Assembly: GCA_949296415.1 (NCBI GenBank)
Contig: CASFQC010000016.1
Span: 1 to 39,839 of the forward strand
Direction: 5' to 3'
Length of the DNA stretch: 39,839 nucleotides
Source: an uncultured Bacteroides sp.
GTDB lineage: Bacteria; Bacteroidota; Bacteroidia; Bacteroidales; Bacteroidaceae
Shown here: piece after piece, positions 17,212-24,951 of the stretch
Position numbering within the stretch: position 1 is the stretch's first letter
How the letters are laid out: each line of letters begins with the position of its first letter
Notes under the pieces: model-generated
Told to the model about the DNA's origin: nothing
Database searches by the model: none
The model's input: the letters and a program-made list of their open reading frames with translations, nothing else
Program-made: the position numbers and the translations under genes

Positions 17212-17546
17212 TTAACACGGAGAATGGCGTATTTCCGGCCATGGGTAAGTGTGGCGGAAAAGAACGGAGGATTTTTCAATCTAATCCATTGTGCACAAAA
17301 GGATTAATTCAAAAATTAACATTTCAAAGCTCGCAAAAATCCGTCTGAAGGAAAGAAAAAAGCCTACAAAAAGTCCATTTGGAAGAAAAAATGGGATAAG
17401 CTGAGACCTGGCTATATATAACTGGTCGGCTGGTTATATATGACCAGCCGGCCGACAACCTGTCATCCGCTACCTGGCTACCTATAACCAGGCGACAGGA
17501 AAAGGGCTTTCCGGCTGATTCTATTAACCTATTTATACATTATCGG
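17212..17546 (+). repeat. Divergent-spacer repeat family, copy C (diverged)
   Basis: Shares the ends of copies A and B: a left box TTAACACGGAGAATGGCGTA followed by TTTCCGGCC, and a right box ATTAACCTATTTATACATT. The interior differs but is again palindromic: GGCTGGT-TATATATG-ACCAGCC, and CCTGG/CCAGG arms around 17473-17492. It lies in the spacer between the minus-strand operon and the cobalamin-regulated gene. No credible coding sequence lies between 17073 and 17811. Confidence 0.55.
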
Positions 17547-17814
17547 AAAATGGCCCCGGTTTTATTAAGCTTTATATACATTTCAAACTGCGTAATCGCG
17601 GTTTTTTGCGTGTTCTGAAAATATGACGTGTAAGCATGACAGAGAAAAACCGTGCATTGTGTCAGCTCAAAGCATCTAATGGTGACGCATTGGATTTTCC
17701 ATTAACACGGATTAACCGGCTTCTTCCCGCCGTCGGAAAGGGCATCCGTAACACTCCCGTGATGGCCGGAAGAGCGCATCCGCAGGAAAAGGCAGAAAAT
17801 TTTTCCGCTCATGC

Positions 17815-17845
17815 CTTGTTCTTATCGGGTGAATATGTATCTTTG
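17815..17845 (+). promoter_or_regulatory. Promoter of the cobalamin-riboswitch transcript
   Basis: CTTG (17815-17818), a 19-bp spacer and TATCTTTG (17838-17845). The predicted start about 7 nt downstream coincides with the 5' edge of the riboswitch. Confidence 0.65.
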
Positions 17846-17854
17846 CTCCCGAAT

Positions 17855-18026
17855 TGGTTCCGACTTGTCCGGCCGGGCAAGCGGATTAAAAGGGAATCGG
17901 GTGAAAGTCCCGGACAGTCCCGCTGCTGTGAAGCTCCACATTCAACTTTTCGGAAAACACTCATGCCACTGGCGCAAGGAAGCGCCGGGAAGGTTCCGGA
18001 AAGGGAGTCAGTCAGAAGACCTGCCA
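17855..18026 (+). promoter_or_regulatory. Cobalamin (B12) riboswitch aptamer
   Basis: The conserved cobalamin-aptamer elements occur in order: GGTTCC near 17857, AAAAGGGAATCGGGTGAAAG, CCCGGACAGTCCCGCTGCTG followed by TGAAGC, the B12 box GCCACTGG (17965-17972) with GCGCAAGGAAGCGC and GGGAAGG, then GTCAGAAGACCTGCC closing the fold near 18025. The downstream gene is a BtuG-like lipoprotein, which fits. Ligand binding normally lowers expression in this class. The exact 5' and 3' edges are estimates. Confidence 0.93.
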
Positions 18027-18128
18027 TCATTCAAGCCCGCACGCTCCCCGGGGATAGGGAGGGCGGCAGACAGATTATCAACTACAAAAAAAGACATCGC
18101 AGACATTGCGGAACGCAGGGCACAAAGC

Positions 18129-18180
18129 CCGTGTATGTACGCAACCTCTGCACGCACGCTGTGGAGTACGGATTTTTTTT
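18129..18180 (+). terminator. Putative attenuator hairpin of the riboswitch
   Basis: CCGT (18129-18132) and ACGG (18168-18171) close an imperfect hairpin with an inner CTC/GAG pairing, followed directly by eight T residues (18173-18180). It stands between the aptamer and the ATG at 18202, as expected for B12-dependent transcription termination. The stem is weak; translational control through the start region remains possible. Confidence 0.5.
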
Positions 18181-18201
18181 ATCGGAACCTATATAAATCG
18201 T

Positions 18202-19548
18202 ATGAAAATGAAAAAGAATCTCATGCCGCTCCTCTGGAGCATCGCCCTTTGCGGCACCTGTATCGCCACTTCGTGCAGCGATGAAAACGAAAACTCCATT
18301 CTGCCCGGCCCCGACCCCGTACCGGCGCCTGCCCTGTCCATAGCCGGAGGAAGCGAGGTGATGCAGCTGGACACCCTTACCCTGACAGCCTCACTGGAGC
18401 ACACCACCGCCACAAACTACATCTGGACCATGGATGGAGAGGCACTGCCCGGCGACAGTCTGTGCCGCATATGCCTCAACCAGACAGGCAACTATACCGT
18501 GAGCCTGACCGCCGTCGCGGAAGACGGCACGGAGCTGAAAGCACAGGCCACTATAAACGTAACCCCGCGCTTTGCCCAAGGCGTGTTTGTGCTGAATGAA
18601 GGCAACGTGTCCGACGGAACCGGCACGCTGACCTTCATAGACCAGCGTGGCATACTGACAGACAGTGCCTACTACCGTGTGAACGGCTCGCTGCTGGGCA
18701 ATGTATGCCAGGACCTCTTCATAGCAGACGGCCGCATATACATCCTCTCGCAGAACGGAGCGGTCAACGGAGGCGAAGGGCTGCTGTCCATAGCCCAGGC
18801 CGACAATCTGGAGAAAATACAAGTGTATGACGACCCCTCGGGAACCCTGTCGTGGCCCAGCAACGTAGCGGCCATAGGAAATGACATCTACGTGTGCGAC
18901 AATGCCGGAGTCTACCTACTGCACCTGGACGACAACTCGCTGACCTACGTGGAAGGCACGTCGGGAGCCAAGAAAGCCCGTATGGCCGTGGCCGGAGGCA
19001 AACTGTTCGTAATGCAGAACCGGGCCATACAGGTAATAGAAAACGGCGCCGTGACCCACGAGATAGCCCTGCCCGGAACCGCATCGGGAGTGGCGAAAGC
19101 TTATGACGGCAACCTGTGGGCATCATGCGCAACCCCTGCCAAAATCATAAAGATAGATGCCGCCGACTACACCATGGAGGAGCACGACATAGACCAGGGA
19201 GGACTCAGCATGGGATGGGGACTGGCCCCTGCCTTTGCCGCCGTGCAGGACACGCTGTACTTCAGCAATGCCGGATTCAGCCTTTACCGCCATATCTTCT
19301 CGCAAAACGTGACCGAAGCCGTAGCCGACATCACACAGTTTCTGCCCGATGCCGGAATCTACTACAACAGCCTGGGAGCCAATCCGGCCAACGGCCAGGT
19401 AATCTTTGCCACCATGAAAGGCTATGGTGAAGCCTACAAGACTAACGACACAGCCCTGTTCGACTTCAGCCAGAATCCGCCGCTGATATCCGACTTCAAG
19501 GGAGCCAACAGCTTCCCTGCCGGAGTATTTGCCACGGCGGCATTCTGA
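18202..19548 (+). CDS. btuG: BtuG-like surface lipoprotein (cobalamin capture), beta-propeller
   Basis: A 448-residue lipoprotein: MKMKKNLMPLLWSIALCG then a lipobox IATSC near residue 24, with acidic residues after it (SDENEN), which in Bacteroidota favours surface export. Residues about 50-140 form a PKD/Ig-like domain (YIWTMDGEALPGDSLC, GNYTVSLTA). The remainder is a YncE/DUF5074-type propeller with repeated strand-turn units (GVFVLNEGNVSDGTGTLTFI, GRIYILSQNG, DIYVCDNAGVYLLHLDD, GNLWASC). BtuG proteins bind B12 with very high affinity and hand it to BtuB. The riboswitch upstream is the strongest functional evidence. No btuB, btuH or other corrinoid gene is adjacent; a MITE-like element follows instead. 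The ATG at 18208 is an alternative start. Confidence 0.82.
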   Translation: MKMKKNLMPLLWSIALCGTCIATSCSDENENSILPGPDPVPAPALSIAGGSEVMQLDTLTLTASLEHTTATNYIWTMDGEALPGDSLCRICLNQTGNYTVSLTAVAEDGTELKAQATINVTPRFAQGVFVLNEGNVSDGTGTLTFIDQRGILTDSAYYRVNGSLLGNVCQDLFIADGRIYILSQNGAVNGGEGLLSIAQADNLEKIQVYDDPSGTLSWPSNVAAIGNDIYVCDNAGVYLLHLDDNSLTYVEGTSGAKKARMAVAGGKLFVMQNRAIQVIENGAVTHEIALPGTASGVAKAYDGNLWASCATPAKIIKIDAADYTMEEHDIDQGGLSMGWGLAPAFAAVQDTLYFSNAGFSLYRHIFSQNVTEAVADITQFLPDAGIYYNSLGANPANGQVIFATMKGYGEAYKTNDTALFDFSQNPPLISDFKGANSFPAGVFATAAF

Positions 19549-19596
19549 CCACACATACTGTCTGCCAAGACCATCCCGGCGCAGACGCCGTAAGTC

Positions 19597-19677
19597 TAAG
19601 AGCCTGTTTAAATTTTGCTCAGCCCTCAAAAGAGGCTGAATAAAAATCTTAAAGAGGAAAATTTAAACAGGCTCTAA
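19597..19677. mobile_element. MITE-like element, copy 2, with TAA on both sides
   Basis: Inverted ends GAGCCTGTTTAAATTTT (from 19600) and AAAATTTAAACAGGCTC (to 19674) bound 75 bp, with TAA at 19597-19599 and 19675-19677. TAAGTC is found on both sides. An inner TCAGCC/GGCTGA hairpin sits in the middle. It lies 48 bp after the btuG stop and could also act as a transcription-ending structure. Confidence 0.7.
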
Positions 19678-19728
19678 GTCCTGTCCCCGGCCCGGACAGG
19701 GCAGACTGTCATGGCGCCTGCCGCCGGA

Positions 19729-19751
19729 TTTTCCATGAGGTGACGGGAAAA
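19729..19751. repeat. Palindromic unit, short form
   Basis: TTTTCCATGAGG directly followed by TGACGGGAAAA: the same ends as the long units at 1886-1941 and 14135-14191, with the interior absent. Confidence 0.55.
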
Positions 19752-19803
19752 GCGCCTGTCCGCTTTTTCATCTCCTATGGCGAGGTTTCCTGATACTTTT
19801 CAC

Positions 19804-19811
19804 TATCTTTG
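19804..19811 (+). promoter_or_regulatory. -7 box for the GT2-radC unit
   Basis: TATCTTTG (TAnnTTTG), 45 bp before the ATG at 19857. It overlaps the in-frame ATG at 19809, which therefore cannot be the start. Confidence 0.6.
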
Positions 19812-19856
19812 CCCTCACGGAGCATCCTGCTCCGCCCAAACAGAGAGACCTGGCCC

Positions 19857-20846
19857 ATGCGATACTCAATCATCATACCCGTGTACAACCGTCCTGACGA
19901 AGTGGACGAACTGCTGCAAAGCCTCACCCGCCAGACTGTGACCGACTTCGAAGTAATCATCGTGGAAGACGGCTCCACCCTGTCTTGCCGCGACGTGGCC
20001 GCACGTTACGCCGCACACCTTGACCTGCATTACTACACCAAGCCAAATTCCGGTCCGGGACAGACACGCAACTACGGCGCGGCACACAGCCGGGGCGAAT
20101 ACCTCATCATACTGGACTCGGACTGCATACTGCCTCCCGCCTACCTTGAAGCCGTAAACAAAGAGCTGGAACGCGAACCCGCCGACGCTTTCGGAGGACC
20201 GGACCGTGCGCATCCCTCATTTACCATCCTGCAAAAGGCCATAAACTATGCCATGACCTCCTTTTTCACCACCGGAGGCATACGTGGCGGGCGGAAGAAG
20301 TTGGACAAGTTCTACCCGCGAAGCTTCAACATGGGCGTGCGTGCCGAAATCTACCGCAAGCTGGGAGGCTTCTCGGCCATGCGTTTCGGCGAGGACATAG
20401 ATTTCAGCATACGCATCTTCAAAGAGGGCTGCCGCTGCAGGCTGTTTCCCGACGCCTGGGTTTACCACAAGCGGCGCACCGATTTCCGCAAGTTCTTCAG
20501 GCAGGTGCACAACTCGGGCATCGCACGCATCAATCTCTATAAGAAGTATCCCGAATCGCTCAAAGCCGTACATATGCTGCCTGCCGCCTTCACCGCAGGC
20601 ACGGCGATACTGATACTGGGAGCGACCGTATGTCCCTACAGCCTGTTGCCTCTACTGACCTATGCCTTGCTGGTATGTGCTGACGCCACGGCACGGGAGC
20701 ATAGCCTGCGCATAGGAATAAGTGCGGTGGCGGCCTCGTTCATACAGCTCACCGGCTACGGCACGGGATTCCTGCGGGCCTGGTGGCGCAGGTGCGTGCT
20801 GGGAAAAGGCGAATTCGAAGCCTTCAAAAAGAATTTCTATAAATGA
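19857..20846 (+). CDS. Family 2 glycosyltransferase, membrane-associated
   Basis: A 329-residue GT-A fold transferase. The N-terminus YSIIIPVYNRPDEVDELLQSL and VIIVEDGS are the nucleotide-sugar binding start of GT2; LIILDSDC carries the DxD metal site near residue 85; the acceptor-side motif is GEDIDFSIR near residue 180. Two hydrophobic segments near residues 240-300 suggest anchoring in the inner membrane. Donor and acceptor cannot be told from sequence. It overlaps radC by four bases (ATGA), implying translational coupling, although no shared function is evident. It is not part of a capsule cluster here. Confidence 0.88.
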   Translation: MRYSIIIPVYNRPDEVDELLQSLTRQTVTDFEVIIVEDGSTLSCRDVAARYAAHLDLHYYTKPNSGPGQTRNYGAAHSRGEYLIILDSDCILPPAYLEAVNKELEREPADAFGGPDRAHPSFTILQKAINYAMTSFFTTGGIRGGRKKLDKFYPRSFNMGVRAEIYRKLGGFSAMRFGEDIDFSIRIFKEGCRCRLFPDAWVYHKRRTDFRKFFRQVHNSGIARINLYKKYPESLKAVHMLPAAFTAGTAILILGATVCPYSLLPLLTYALLVCADATAREHSLRIGISAVAASFIQLTGYGTGFLRAWWRRCVLGKGEFEAFKKNFYK

Positions 20847-21595
20847 AGCGGCAGGCTCCCCTATATGTACGACAGGAGACCATGCCGAGCAGAACCATCA
20901 ATACCGATAACGTGAAACTGAACATCAACCAATGGGCGGAAGAAGACCGTCCCCGTGAAAAGATGATGCAGAAAGGTGCCGAAGCCCTGAGCGATGCCGA
21001 ACTTCTGGCCATACTCATCGGTTCGGGCAATACGGAAGAAAGTGCCGTGGCACTGATGCAACGCATGCTGTCCGAATGCGGCAACGACCTGAATCAGCTG
21101 GGAAAATGGGAGATACGCGATTTCGCACGCTTCAAAGGAATGGGACCGGCCAAAAGCATAGCCATTATGGCCGCGCTCGAACTGGGGAAACGGCGCAAGT
21201 TGCGCGAACGGCAGGAACGACGGAGCGTCACTTCGTCAAAGGATATCTATGAGCTGTTTCACCCTCTGTTGTGTGACCTGCCGTATGAAGAGTTCTGGGT
21301 ACTGCTGCTCAATCAGGCTGCCAAGATGATAGACCGCATACGCATCAGCCGGGGCAGCATAGACCAGACTACGGCCGATGTGCGCATCATCCTGCGCGAA
21401 GCCTTGCTGCACCGAGCCACACTTATCGCACTGGTGCACAACCATCCGTCGGGAAATATTCGTCCCAGCAACGAAGACCGGAGACTGACTCAGCAAGTGA
21501 AGCAAGGCGCTACCCTCATGAACATCCGGCTGCTGGATCACGTCATCGTGACAGACGGACTATACTACAGCTTCAATGATGAGGGCGACATCTGA
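20843..21595 (+). CDS. radC: RadC family JAMM-domain protein
   Basis: 250 residues. The N-terminal half has a helix-hairpin-helix-like region (DAELLAILIGSG, FKGMGPAKSIAIMAALELGKR). The C-terminal half is a JAMM/MPN domain with the metal motif HNHPSGNIRPSNED (H199, H201, D212). The family was once linked to DNA repair, but a direct role has not been established. The start overlaps the glycosyltransferase stop in ATGA. An alternative ATG at 20882 would remove 13 weakly conserved residues. Length fits chromosomal full-length RadC rather than the short plasmid or phage versions. Confidence 0.93.
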   Translation: MKRQAPLYVRQETMPSRTINTDNVKLNINQWAEEDRPREKMMQKGAEALSDAELLAILIGSGNTEESAVALMQRMLSECGNDLNQLGKWEIRDFARFKGMGPAKSIAIMAALELGKRRKLRERQERRSVTSSKDIYELFHPLLCDLPYEEFWVLLLNQAAKMIDRIRISRGSIDQTTADVRIILREALLHRATLIALVHNHPSGNIRPSNEDRRLTQQVKQGATLMNIRLLDHVIVTDGLYYSFNDEGDI

Positions 21596-21600
21596 CCGGC

Positions 21601-22569
21601 CTACTCGAAGCTCAGATAATGGGTTATCCGCTCCAAGTCTTCCGGAGTGAACTCATCGTACAAGACAAAAGGTTTCAGACTCTTGAGCCGTCCGTGCTTC
21701 CGTCTGTATTCCACCAGTGCCTTGGCCTGATAGAAATCTATATACGGATGGCTGCGCAGCCGGTCCACTCCCGCACGGTTTACGGGAATGCGCCTCAACG
21801 CTGCGGTGTCTATGCTGAACCATTCCTCCAGCTGGGTGTAATCCAGATTTATCTCCTCCAACTGTTCTATGCGGTAGAATCCGCCAAGGTGCTGCCGGTA
21901 TGCGGCTATGCGGCGGGCTATGCCGCTGCCTATTCCGGGTATCCGTTTCAGCTCGGTGGTGTCGGCACGGTTCAGGTCGACAAGAGTCCCCGGACTGTAT
22001 TTCCGCCACTGCAACGTATCGGTCGGAGGTTCGGCCGGAGGCAACAACAGCACGGGAGGCTCCTCGTGTCGGACCGGGACTTCCGCTGCATCGGACGCGC
22101 TGATGCGGATGTAAGGCTCCAGCACCGCGAACTGTTCTTCCGTCAGTCCGTATATCCGGCTGAAGTCCGCAGGCTTGCGGAAGCGTCCTCCCGCCTCACG
22201 GTAGCGCACCACATTGCGTGCCATCCATCCCGGAAGCCCCAGCCTGCAAAGTTCCGAAGAGTCGGCGGTGTTGGGATTGAAGGGAAATGGAGACAGTCTT
22301 GAGCCTTGCAAAGGACGGGGCTTGTCCGTATGCCGTACGGCGGACGGACTTGCGGCGCGTACAGAGGCCAGGAAACTGTCAAGCCGGGCCTGCAGCGTGT
22401 CGGCGGTTCCGGACTGTGCCGACAGGCTGCCGGAACGCATCCGGAAGAAGGCCAGCCCTTCGCCCAGCAGCAGGACCGCCAGGATAAGAGCCAGCAATAT
22501 CAGTACGCCACGCCGTTCGGCAGGCGAAAAGAACAAATAGTCCTTGAAGAAGAATCGTCGTTTCATCAT
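21601..22569 (-). CDS. Membrane-anchored protein with three helix-hairpin-helix repeats (ComEA-like)
   Basis: 322 residues. One N-terminal transmembrane segment (VLILLALILAVLLLGEGLAF) follows the basic, aromatic start MMKRRFFFKDYLFF. Three HhH units follow: FNPNTADSSELCRLGLPGW, VDLNRADTTELKRIPGIGSG and IPVNRAGVDRLRSHPYIDF. The second has the canonical hairpin GIG; the third is degenerate. ComEA proteins bind DNA during uptake, but Bacteroidota carry many anchored HhH proteins without known competence roles, so I do not assign uptake. I used the ATG at 22569 because the one at 22608 lies in the promoter box. It is convergent with radC, with 5 bp between stops. Confidence 0.85.
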   Translation of the reverse strand: MMKRRFFFKDYLFFSPAERRGVLILLALILAVLLLGEGLAFFRMRSGSLSAQSGTADTLQARLDSFLASVRAASPSAVRHTDKPRPLQGSRLSPFPFNPNTADSSELCRLGLPGWMARNVVRYREAGGRFRKPADFSRIYGLTEEQFAVLEPYIRISASDAAEVPVRHEEPPVLLLPPAEPPTDTLQWRKYSPGTLVDLNRADTTELKRIPGIGSGIARRIAAYRQHLGGFYRIEQLEEINLDYTQLEEWFSIDTAALRRIPVNRAGVDRLRSHPYIDFYQAKALVEYRRKHGRLKSLKPFVLYDEFTPEDLERITHYLSFE

Positions 22570-22605
22570 GAGGTCGGACAACAGCTTTTTACTGTCCGGA
22601 AGGCG

Positions 22606-22633
22606 CAAATATAGGAAATGTTGCGTACTTTTG
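22606..22633. promoter_or_regulatory. Closely spaced divergent promoters
   Basis: The minus strand reads TATATTTG (22613-22606) for the HhH gene; the plus strand reads TACTTTTG (22626-22633) for the VanZ-like gene. The two -7 boxes are only 12 bp apart, so the two promoters must overlap and may compete. Confidence 0.6.
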
Positions 22634-22670
22634 CGCCACGAATTCTATTAATCATTCATATAGCCACATT

Positions 22671-23069
22671 ATGCCGGACATCCGCCATTTCCTCATCCGC
22701 TATCCCGTGTCATTGCTGGTCATCGCCGCAGTGGTCTACCTTTCCTTCTTCCGTACCCCGTCTACCGGACTTGACAATATCCCCAATCTGGACAAGGTGG
22801 TGCATGTGTGCATGTACTTCGGCATGTCGGGCATGTTGTGGCTGGAATTTCTGCGTGCCCACCGTCACGCTCCGGCTCCCTTGTGGCACGCCTGGGCGGG
22901 CGCATGTCTGTGTCCCATCCTGTTCAGCGGTGCCGTGGAGCTGTTGCAGGCTTATTGCACCGCTTACCGTAGTGGCGACTGGATGGACTTCGCCGCCAAC
23001 GCAACAGGTGTGCTGCTGGCTTCGGCCATAGGCAGCCGGCTGGCGGTCCGCCGTAAGGGCAGACGCTGA
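22671..23069 (+). CDS. VanZ-like membrane protein
   Basis: 132 residues with about four hydrophobic segments (VSLLVIAAVVYLSFF, VVHVCMYFGMSGMLWLEFL, AWAGACLCPILFSGAVELLQ, ATGVLLASAIGS). The pattern DKVVHxxxYFG ... GAVELLQAY ... GDWMDFAANATGVLLA is typical of the VanZ-like family found widely in Bacteroidota. No glycopeptide-resistance genes are nearby, so the name denotes only the fold. It ends one base before the convergent lpxH stop. Confidence 0.85.
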   Translation: MPDIRHFLIRYPVSLLVIAAVVYLSFFRTPSTGLDNIPNLDKVVHVCMYFGMSGMLWLEFLRAHRHAPAPLWHAWAGACLCPILFSGAVELLQAYCTAYRSGDWMDFAANATGVLLASAIGSRLAVRRKGRR

Positions 23070-23070
23070 A

Positions 23071-23832
23071 TCAGAGTCTGGTCTCCCCTTCTATATAAGA
23101 TTCAAGGAACATATGCTCGCCGTCGAACACGGCATAGGTGTACTGGCTTATCCAGTCGCCCAATATGAGCATGCGCGCCGTAGAGCTGAGCATCAGGTCC
23201 AGCTCTATATGCCTGTGTCCGTAGACAAAGAAGTTGATGTCGGGATGTCCCTTCAGGTATTCTTTGGTATAGAGTACCAGACATTCGTTGTTCTCGCCCA
23301 TGTATTCGGGTTCGCCGTCCGTGCGTTTCAGGCGACTGTGTTTGGCCCAAGTGAGTCCCAGTTCCACGCTCCAGCGGGGATGCAAGGTCGAGAACAGTCT
23401 TTGCAGGGTATGGCTGTGGAACAGCATGCGGAGGAACTGGAACTTGCGGTCGCGGTCGCCCAGCCCGTCGCCGTGGGCCAGATAGAATTCCTTGCCGTAT
23501 ATCTCTGTGGTAAGAGGCTCGCGATGGAGAACCACGCCGCATTCCTTCTCCAGGTAGTCTCCGCACCATATGTCGTGATTGCCGGTGAAGAAATGTACTT
23601 CCACTCCCCTGTCCGTCAGTTCGGACAGCTTGCCCAGAAAGCGGGTGTATCCTTTGGGCACCACCAGCTTGAACTCATACCAGAAGTCGAACATGTCGCC
23701 CAGCAGATAGACGGCGGCGGCCTTGTCCTTTATGCTGTCGAGGAAATTCACCAGGCGGCGTTCCTGCGTCCGTCCGTGGGGGATGGCACGCGAGCCCAAG
23801 TGGGCGTCGGAAAGGAAGTAGACGTTCTTCAT
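23071..23832 (-). CDS. lpxH: UDP-2,3-diacylglucosamine diphosphatase (LpxH-type)
   Basis: 253 residues of the calcineurin-like metallophosphatase superfamily. Metal-binding motifs are in the right order: SDAHLG (D9, H11), GDMFDFW (D46), GNHD (N85, H86, D87), AHGDG near residue 120 and the C-terminal YGHRH near residue 208. LpxH hydrolyses UDP-2,3-diacylglucosamine to lipid X and UMP in lipid A synthesis at the cytoplasmic face of the inner membrane. It is the last gene of the 26459-23071 operon, 12 bp after the TlpA-like gene. Broader UDP-diacylglucosamine phosphohydrolase homologues exist, but the motif spacing supports LpxH. Confidence 0.88.
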   Translation of the reverse strand: MKNVYFLSDAHLGSRAIPHGRTQERRLVNFLDSIKDKAAAVYLLGDMFDFWYEFKLVVPKGYTRFLGKLSELTDRGVEVHFFTGNHDIWCGDYLEKECGVVLHREPLTTEIYGKEFYLAHGDGLGDRDRKFQFLRMLFHSHTLQRLFSTLHPRWSVELGLTWAKHSRLKRTDGEPEYMGENNECLVLYTKEYLKGHPDINFFVYGHRHIELDLMLSSTARMLILGDWISQYTYAVFDGEHMFLESYIEGETRL

Positions 23833-23844
23833 AAGCGTTGTTTG

Positions 23845-24936
23845 TTACTTAAACAATTCGTCCAGATATTTGTAGAAATCCGGACCTTCGCCCACCACAA
23901 TCTTGGCTATCTTGCCTTCAGGGGTTATGACGATTTTTGTGGGGTAAGCATTGACGGCGTAAAGCAGACTGACATCGGGGTCATCGGCATTGCGCACGTG
24001 TAGCCAGGGTGTTTTGTGTTCCTCTACGGCAGCTTTCCACGTTTCTTCCTTGTCGTAGCAGTCTATGCCCAGAATCTCTATTCTATCTTTGTATTTCTCG
24101 TAATACTTCTTCATGTCCGGGAAGTCTGCGATGCACGAACCGCACCAGCTGCCCCAAAAGTCCAGCACCACGTATTTGCCGCGCAGCGAACTGAGTGAGA
24201 GGGGCTGTCCTTGCAGGTCGTTCAGCGTGAAGTCCGGAGCTTCGTTGCCTTCCATAATCTTTTTTTTGTTCTCATCGAATATCCTGCTTTTCCGGAAGAC
24301 TTCCTCAAAGGCTTGTGCGATGGGGGCAAATGGGCCTTTCTTTACCTTCTCGGTCAGTGTGGGGTACAGTTCTTCCACCCATTTCCCTTTGATTTCGGCG
24401 AGGATGAACAGCGACAGGTCGTCATCCGGGTGCTGGCGGACATAGTCGGCTTGCAGGCTGTCCATCTGATGCCATGTAGGCAGGTATTCGTTCCGGTAGA
24501 TGCTGTCGGTCATCTTCTCTTCCAAAGAAATCATTTTCGTTATATAAGGTCGGCAGGCTTTCTGTATAGGTGCGTAGGTGGCATTCAGTTTGCTCCCTTC
24601 CACCTGCCAGTCATCTATGCTTCCCGTGACCTTGATGTGTTCGCCCGGGAGGAGAGCCAGAACGATGTTCTTGTAGGCTTCATCCGTAGAGGCAATGGAC
24701 ACCTTGTAAACGTTGCTGTCCGTTTCAGCCACATGCGTGTAGGCGGTCTGGCCGGGTAGGAGTGTGTCTATTGTCAGATTTTCTTGATTAAGGTCTGAGA
24801 TGAGGTAAGAGCCTACCAGCAGGGTGTCGTTCTTCATGTCATCCAATGCAAGGTCTATGCAGCCTTTGTGACCGGCATGTTGGCAGGAGCAGAACAGTGC
24901 CGCCCCTGCCAGCATGGTGAATATGTGCTTTTTCAT
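23845..24936 (-). CDS. TlpA-like thiol:disulfide lipoprotein, paralogue 1
   Basis: 363 residues with a lipoprotein signal (MKKHIFTMLAGAALFCSC). The N-terminal half (to about residue 220) looks like the DUF4369 beta-rich domain common in Bacteroidota TlpA proteins. The C-terminal half is a thioredoxin fold: APDFTLNDLQGQPLSLSSLR, VVLDFWGSWCGSC (C265, C268), then YPTKIVITPEGKI with the cis-proline. It is expected to reduce or oxidise periplasmic protein thiols. It is a tandem paralogue of the next gene upstream, 15 bp apart (9 bp if the ATG at 24942 is used). The upper domain differs much more between the two than the thioredoxin domain. Confidence 0.88.
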   Translation of the reverse strand: MKKHIFTMLAGAALFCSCQHAGHKGCIDLALDDMKNDTLLVGSYLISDLNQENLTIDTLLPGQTAYTHVAETDSNVYKVSIASTDEAYKNIVLALLPGEHIKVTGSIDDWQVEGSKLNATYAPIQKACRPYITKMISLEEKMTDSIYRNEYLPTWHQMDSLQADYVRQHPDDDLSLFILAEIKGKWVEELYPTLTEKVKKGPFAPIAQAFEEVFRKSRIFDENKKKIMEGNEAPDFTLNDLQGQPLSLSSLRGKYVVLDFWGSWCGSCIADFPDMKKYYEKYKDRIEILGIDCYDKEETWKAAVEEHKTPWLHVRNADDPDVSLLYAVNAYPTKIVITPEGKIAKIVVGEGPDFYKYLDELFK

Positions 24937-24951
24937 AAGCATCTTTTGTTC

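Noticed and set aside
17406-17500. Possible CRISPR-like or tandem repeat array with TATATA motifs
   Set aside because: Only a few palindromic arms of irregular length without regular spacers; better explained as the interior of repeat copy C.
17636-18196. Long plus-strand frames across the riboswitch region
   Set aside because: They cover the promoter, aptamer and hairpin of the cobalamin switch; composition is not protein-like.
21601-22569. Competence DNA receptor ComEA
   Set aside because: HhH repeats are clear, but there is no comEC or other competence gene here and three repeats with a long linker are unlike classic ComEA.
22671-23069. Glycopeptide (teicoplanin) resistance VanZ
   Set aside because: Only the general VanZ-like fold is supported and no van genes are nearby.
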